64,000 bases of DNA. Source: Hypericum androsaemum. Taxonomy: Eukaryota; Streptophyta; Magnoliopsida; Malpighiales; Hypericaceae. The translations under genes were made by a program, and so were the position numbers. Shown piece by piece: positions 59,028-64,000 of this stretch. The notes below the pieces were generated by a model. That model searched no databases and was not told the DNA's origin. It saw only the letters and a list, made by a program, of their open reading frames with translations. The stretch is from the NCBI GenBank assembly GCA_963995505.1, contig OZ023190.1:18284092-18348091 (forward strand). The letters run 5' to 3'. Position 1 is the first letter of the stretch. Each line of letters begins with the position of its first letter.

Positions 59028-60085
59028 GTGCTTTTTTATGAGTATGGTTACAGTGGTTACGTGGACTCTAATTATTTGCAAAAATGCTTTACAGGAACTC
59101 AACAATTAGAGGGTAGGGTTCGTCGGAGTCCTAGACTCATCGGTCTAGCCCAACTTTATGAAGAAAAAGAGAATGAACAACAATGTGCAAATCGTCAGAG
59201 TCCTAGGATAGCTGAACTAGCTCGACTTCGTAGGGAATACGAGAATGAACAGCAACGTCAAAGAGATGTTCAATTGCACAACAAACGTACCTTAGAAAGA
59301 GCAAAACGAGATTCAATGACCAAAGAGAAAAAAGAAGTGCTACTTGAAAAACGGAGGAATGCTTATTGTGCAAAGAGAAAGAGAGTTGGGAATGAGAGCA
59401 ATAATGTGCAAGCAGCCCAAGAATTGCGTAGAAGTCCTCGACTTAGGGAGCTTGCACAACATCAACAACATGTGACACTCCGTAGAAGCCCAAGAATCAT
59501 TGAGCAAGTCCAACAACAAGTGATTGCGCAAAATACTATCCGTAAGATTATGTCCTTTTCTTAAATGTGTGTACAAAATGAGTATCTAACTCCATTTTTG
59601 GTATTTGGTTAGCTGTGATACTACATGATAAATGAATTGAGTTTTTTGACTTATGTATAGAAACTGCTCAAGAAAATCAAGCCACAACACGGAGAGGCCG
59701 TCAACGTATAAGTGTTGTAGGAAGATCTTCATTCCATAATTGTGCAAGAGGATTTACTTACAAAGTTGAATTTATAAAGCTTCATTTGCTACTAGTGAAT
59801 ACATGTCCAAAATGTCAAGCAAAGCTTATCCACCGTGAATCAAAGGATTTCTGTTGTGGTAATGGAAAGATATCTTTACCATTTATTGCGCCGCCTGCAG
59901 AACTTTTAGAGCTGTACGATGATCAGGGAGAAAGGGGGAAACATTTCCGGAACTATATCAGATCTTACAACCGGTGTTTTTCATTTACTTCGATGGGGGT
60001 CAATTTCGACAAGGAACTCGCTGATGGTAAAGAAGGAATGTATACCTTTCGTGTCTTATCAGATCACCTTTGTGGAGAAAGGTAG
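59028..60085 (+). pseudogene. Helitron Rep/helicase protein, N-terminal part
   Basis: Two blocks, 59028-59541 and 59661-60085, joined across a good GT-AG intron with matching phase, give about 312 codons. No in-frame ATG is near the start, so an upstream exon may be missing. Block one is basic and repeats a RSPR(L/I) motif four times (RRSPRLIGLAQ, RQSPRIAELA, RRSPRLRELAQ, RRSPRIIEQ). Block two contains CPKCQAKL...CCGNGKISLP and ends in a GMYTFRV stretch, the pattern of the Helitron-like N-terminal domain. It stops right after, where the Rep catalytic region should follow. Confidence 0.8.
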
Positions 60086-60948
60086 AGGTTCTTCATCTGA
60101 AGACGAATATGCGTGCAGTTGATGACATGTCTTATTCTGATTTTTTGATTTGAGTTGGTAATGGGGATGAACCTTCTTTGGAAAATGACATGATAAAGAT
60201 TTCAGATGATATGGTCATACCTTGGGCTGGTGAAGATTCAGTGTCTCAACTTATAGATGCTATCTTTGCCAACATGGCAAATAATTTTGATTATCGAGAT
60301 TACTTAGTTAATAGGGCATTGATCACACCATTAAATGAGCATGTCGAGAAGTTAAATGATCGAGTGGTTAGTATGTTTCCTGGAAAAGAGCATACATATT
60401 ATTCATTTGATTTAGTGGAAGATGATATCCACAACCTTTATTAGCAGGAATACTTGAACGGAACAGGTCCGGGTGGTTTACCTCCGCATATGTTGAAACT
60501 GAAGCTAGGAGCACCTATCATGTTACTGAGGAATATTGATGCCAAGAACGGCTTATGCAATGGTACTAGGCTTATAATCAAGACGTTCTTCCCGAATTGC
60601 ATCGATGCAATAATCATCAGTGGGAATTCCGCCGGTAAGAGAATATTCATCCATAGGATGCCATTGAACCCACCAGAGAATCTTGAGATGCCATATAAGA
60701 TGATACGCAAGCAGTTTCCTGTACGTCTGTGTTTTGCATTCACTATCAACAAAGCACAAGGACAAACAATTGAAAACATAGGTATTTATCTTCCTGAACA
60801 TGTATTCAGTCATGGGCAGTTGTATGTGACCCTTTCAAGAGGTGTTTCAAGCAAGAACACTAAGGTGTTAGTCAGGAGAGGTGATGTTGCTGATAAAATT
60901 GGAACGTTTACGAAAAATGTCGTGTACAAAAAAGTTCTTATAGTGTAA
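60086..60948 (+). pseudogene. Helitron PIF1-type helicase, C-terminal part
   Basis: From about 60090 the sequence reads as NMRAVDDMSYSDFLI, then a stop codon where an arginine is usual (TGA, a likely CpG decay of CGA), then VGNGDEPSLEND. It continues after 60178 with ISDDMVIPW, NRALITPLNEHVEKLN, a stop near 60442, then LKLGAPIMLLRNIDAKNGLC, FAFTINKAQGQTI and LYVTLSRGVS to 60948. These are the late helicase motifs (about IV to VI). The upstream Walker motifs are absent, and at least two stops break it. Confidence 0.88.
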
Positions 60949-61007
60949 TTAAATATGTAAGCGAGCATCTTATTCATGTATAACTTTTGCAAGTTTTGAA
61001 AGAACAG

Positions 61008-61024
61008 CACTCGCATCGCGCGTG
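61008..61024 (+). other. Helitron 3' hairpin
   Basis: CACTCGC / GCGCGTG arms with an ATC loop and one mismatch, eight bases before the terminal CTAG at 61033-61036. Such hairpins are thought to end rolling-circle transposition. Confidence 0.9.
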
Positions 61025-61116
61025 TATCTTTGCTAGTATATATAAAATTAAGGGTCTAACTAGAGTCTATTTAAGGGTCTAATTAGAATTATATATACCC
61101 ATACCCTACCCTAGAC

Positions 61117-61497
61117 CATGATTTTAAAAAATACATTCCGACCGGTTGGACCGCAAAATGGGCACAAGATCGGGTCATTTTTAGGCTTTTGACCGGGGTC
61201 TGTACTAACCCGGTTAGTACAAAAATGGGTGAAATTGACTTTTTTTGGTGATTTTTGAGGAAACAAATTGATTTGACAAGTTTATAAAATAATAAATAAA
61301 TTAAAAAAGTAGATTTATAGAGTGGAGAGATAAAAAATTAAGTCTACTTTTTTTGTATGGAAAATAAGTATATTTTAACCTATATATATATTTAAAATAT
61401 TTAAAAATAAAAATAAAAATATTTTTGGTCCGACCGGTCGACCTGAAAAATGGTAGGAATTTTGGGTCGTAGTTCCGGGCCGGGTTTTAAAACCATG
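61117..61497. mobile_element. Small hAT-like MITE, 381 bp
   Basis: A perfect 8-bp target duplication CCCTAGAC flanks it (61109-61116, 61498-61505). The ends are CATGATTTTAAAA and, inward from the right, CATGGTTTTAAAACCC. The arms carry ACCGG-rich stretches and the middle is AT-rich without coding capacity. An 8-bp duplication fits hAT. The CATG ends are less typical, so the superfamily is likely but not proven. It interrupts the older hAT-like element. Confidence 0.85.
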
Positions 61498-61587
61498 CCC
61501 TAGACTCATTTAAAGTCAACATACGTTCGACCCACGAGATAAGTGTATGGTTCGATCTTTAGGGCATAGCTATTTCTGCCATCTCTA

Positions 61588-62348
61588 AGATTCAGACAAC
61601 AATATATATTTTTGGAGGTTTCCAGACAACAATAATAGCACAATGAAAATAAAATTCTTTTCCGGAACAACAACTTAAGCTTTAGAATTGATTTTAATCA
61701 AAATAAACCCTTTTTCATTAATAAAAATAACAGAATGTTTAAATTTTAATAAAAAGCAGTTATTAAGTGACCTAATGGCACTCTATTAAACTCTGCCAAT
61801 GGTATGAGAAATTTTGAGTTTGAGTCTCAAGATCATAAAGATATTAAAAATTCGTTGATAGAACTTAGTTACTATGTAAAGTTATTATCTTCGAGTTTAA
61901 TCCGGAAAAATTAACCGAGTAGATATTATATATTTTTAGGAAAAAAAACCATATGGACTACGGGTAACGGGCTTATTTAATCTCCAGTGGACCGGGAACC
62001 CACAAAAGCCCAACTAGTACGGTCATCAACACAAAAAATTCTCCCGAAGGTCCTGGAAGCCCAAATGGGATCTCGTAACCCTCTCCACTACAAGCCAACC
62101 GGGGGAATTGAAAACCCAGGAAAATGGGAAGACAGTGGCACGCGGGAACTGATCCTAAAATTATTTCCCCATTTTACCCCTCCATTTAAAACCCCACAAG
62201 GCAAAAACAGTGAAAATCGAAACCTGCCTAGCTGTAAGACAGACTATAAAGTAAAAAAAAATCGAAACCAACGCCTAGCTGGAATCCCAATCGGTTCGAT
62301 CACGTCGTTATATCAACGGAGAGTTAGATCGCGGTGTCGGCGGGGGAG
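61588..62348 (+). promoter_or_regulatory. VAMP711 upstream region
   Basis: AT-rich at first, then GC-richer toward the gene. TATAAA at 62245-62250 lies about 100 bases before the ATG, a reasonable TATA-box position for a short 5' leader. No other gene was seen. Confidence 0.4.
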
Positions 62349-63373
62349 ATGGCGATCCTCTACGCGGTGGTGGCCCGGGGCACGGTGGTCCTGGCGGAGT
62401 TCACGGCGACGGCGACCAACGCGAGCGTCATAGCGAGGCAGATACTGGAGAAGATCCCCGGCTCCAACGACACTAACCTCTCCTACTCCCAGGACCGTTA
62501 CATCTTCCACGTCAAGCGCACCGACGGCCTCACTGTCCTCTGTATGGCCGAAGAGGTCGCCGGCCGTACGCTCTTTCCTTCTCTCTCCTAGGGTTTTGTT
62601 AGCTAACTTGATATTCTATTGCTTAATCTATGAGTAGAATTGTTAGCGGTGACGTGGCAGGTGTTGTTCGTTGTGGTTGCAGGGAGGATTCCTTTCACGT
62701 TTCTGGAGGAAATACACCAGAGATTTGTGAGGACCTATGCCGTTGCTGTTCACTCCGCTCAGGCTTACGCGATGAACGACGAGTTCTCTAGGGTTTTGAG
62801 CCAGCAGATGGAGTACTACTCCAGCGATCCGAATGCTGACCAGATAAATAGACTCAAGGGTGAAATGAATCAGGTTTGCGATATTTTGCGAGTTGAGCTT
62901 GTTTTGAACTGCTGCACTTGAGCACGACGGGGGGTTGTAGACATTTTGCAATAGTCGTTCAAAAAGGTCATTTGTCCTTTGGTTGTTCTTGGTCTTTTGA
63001 CAGGTGAGGAATGTTATGATCGAGAACATTGATAAAGTACTGGAGAGAGGCGATCGATTGGAATTGCTCGTCGACAAAACAACTGATATGCAAGGAAACA
63101 CTTTCCGGTTCAGAAAGCAGGCTCGTCGTTTCAGGAACACAGAATGGTGGAGAAATGTGAAACTCACGTATGCTCTCTAGCTCCATTGTCACCAAGTTCG
63201 TCACAGGAATTTTTGGTCCGGGGGTTGAGAATTTCCTTTCAACTTGTCTTTGTAACTGATCATAAATTCATTGTTTTTTTCGCAGGGTCGCTCTCATAAT
63301 TCTTCTCTTAGTGATTGTCTATGTTGTACTCTGTTTTGTTTGCAAAGGACTTACTCTACCTAGCTGCATATAG
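62349..63373 (+). CDS. VAMP711: Vacuolar R-SNARE VAMP711-like (longin type)
   Basis: Four exons: 62349-62565, 62683-62873, 63004-63167, 63286-63373; GT-AG borders, phases agree, 219 aa, equal to the Arabidopsis protein. Residues 1 to about 110 form the longin domain (MAILYAVVARGTVVLAEF, SYSQDRYIFHV, FTFLEEIHQRF). The SNARE motif follows at about 125-185 and carries the central arginine of R-SNAREs in VLERGDRLELL. A C-terminal membrane anchor (ALIILLLVIVYVVLCFVCK) ends in a short lumenal tail. VAMP71 proteins drive fusion at the tonoplast with the vacuolar Q-SNAREs; Arabidopsis VAMP711 (At4g32150) also bears on stress responses and matches in gene order. An in-frame GTG lies 15 bases upstream, but the ATG gives the conserved MAILYA start. 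The family is firm; the exact VAMP71 paralogue rests on position. Confidence 0.95.
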
Positions 63374-64000
63374 TGAAGATGTGGTCCACAGATGCTCGGC
63401 GTGGAATTGATGGATATTCTTTGTGATCTCCGGGTTATCATTTTCATATGTTGTATATTTTCTGGGCATTTTCACATCTTGTAGTTTCGATTGCTTGAAG
63501 TTGTGTGCGGTGTGCCCACCGGGTCATTGGTCGATGAGCATTGATGCCGTTGACTAATTCCTTGAGTGAGACTGGATTGCCTTATTTATGCAGCAGATAG
63601 CTTCCTCTTTGTTGTATCCCAGATTCTCCTTTCTCCACGCTGTATAACATTTGTTGGAGGAATTCCATTATGTTGCTAGCACACTGCAATTGTATTCAAT
63701 ATTGTAACTATGAATTATGGATTTTTGAATGAGATGTAATATTTGCGAGTGTTCCTATCCGTTCGTCTCCAATTTTGATTAATTGACCCGATGGGTATAT
63801 GAATATTTTAAAATTTCTCCAAAAGATGTTTCAAACTTCTCAATGTCGCCTGAACAGATTGTTTATTTCCTTACTCAAGTATCTAAAAGAAAACTCGTTC
63901 CGTAAGCTTCAATTACCACGCATTGCCTAGAATGCGCATTGTCCATCCATGACTTAATGAAGAAAACTACGGCAAGCAGGATCGGTTATGACAAGTAACC
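63374..64000. other. VAMP711 3' UTR and intergenic end of window
   Basis: The first few hundred bases are likely 3' UTR. Nothing further was recognised to the window edge. Confidence 0.5.

Larger units (their letters stand above)
58293..61036 (+). mobile_element. Internally deleted Helitron
   Basis: Starts with TCTTACTATAATAATGTAAA after an A and ends in CTAG before a T, so it sits between A and T without target duplication, as Helitrons do. Eight bases before the CTAG is a hairpin (61008-61024: seven-position stem with one mismatch, three-base loop). It carries the N-terminal part of a Helitron protein and the C-terminal part of its PIF1-type helicase. The Rep nuclease core and helicase motifs I-III are missing, so it is non-autonomous. 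It lies in a hAT-like element. A GC-rich repeat block is at 58515-58790. Confidence 0.92.
57700..61587 (-). mobile_element. hAT-like element split by two later insertions
   Basis: Pieces at about 57700-58292, 61037-61116 and 61498-61587 together match the reverse complement of the element at 29876-30636. Shared blocks include AAGACAT...ACATCAA.ATTCAATA..AAA, ATGAAACATCAAATTTT and GGGTCTAACTAGAGTCTA. The right end (read inward from 61587) is TAGAGATGGCAGAAATAG, like the hAT end at 29876. The left terminal repeat and a target duplication were not found, so that end is decayed. A Helitron and a small second element interrupt it. Confidence 0.75.

Noticed and set aside
1..64000. tRNA, rRNA, CRISPR or bacterial-type operons
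   Set aside because: None seen on reading both strands. The window is a plant nuclear segment. A tRNAscan run would be needed to exclude a diverged tRNA.

Overview
The window is nuclear DNA of a flowering plant. The genes have GT-AG introns and plant-only families, and they lie in AT-rich intergenic DNA full of plant transposons. Coding GC is uneven: the GT14, ANTH and ATP synthase b' genes are GC-rich, the kinase and SNARE genes are not. The species cannot be named from this.

Gene layout, left to right: a GT14 glycosyltransferase (minus), an ANTH clathrin-assembly protein (minus), an intact Ty1/copia retrotransposon beside a broken cytochrome P450, a UDP-GlcNAc transporter UGNT1 (plus), chloroplast ATP synthase subunit b' (plus), the chloroplast-envelope kinase KOC1 (plus), the starch-initiation coiled-coil protein PII1/MRC (minus), a PX-domain endosomal Rab effector of the EREX/EREL group (minus), an F-box/LRR SKIP19-like gene (plus), a hybrid proline-rich 8CM protein (minus) and the vacuolar R-SNARE VAMP711 (plus). 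From memory, eight of these correspond in order to Arabidopsis At4g32290, 32285, 32272, 32260, 32250, 32190, 32160 and 32150, so this looks like an old conserved block. Three neighbours (ATP synthase b', KOC1, PII1) act in the chloroplast, and several others act in membrane traffic (ANTH protein, EREL, VAMP711).

The accessory DNA is the most unusual part. Region 48.6-53.8 kb is a local duplication carrying one whole and one truncated copy of the proline-rich protein gene. The older arm was hit by a 5'-truncated LINE with a perfect 15-bp target duplication. The same arm was also hit by a Mutator-like element with about 200-bp inverted repeats that carries fragments resembling histone H2A and HMG-CoA reductase (a Pack-MULE). 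Region 57.7-61.6 kb is a nested stack: a hAT-like element split by an internally deleted Helitron with clear 5' TC, 3' hairpin and CTAG ends, and by a second small hAT-like element with a perfect 8-bp target duplication. A related 761-bp hAT element sits just upstream of KOC1. Gene relics include the P450, a 5-phosphatase fragment and a copia fragment.

Multi-exon models were built by hand from frame, splice sites and family resemblance. Exon coordinates are given in each entry.
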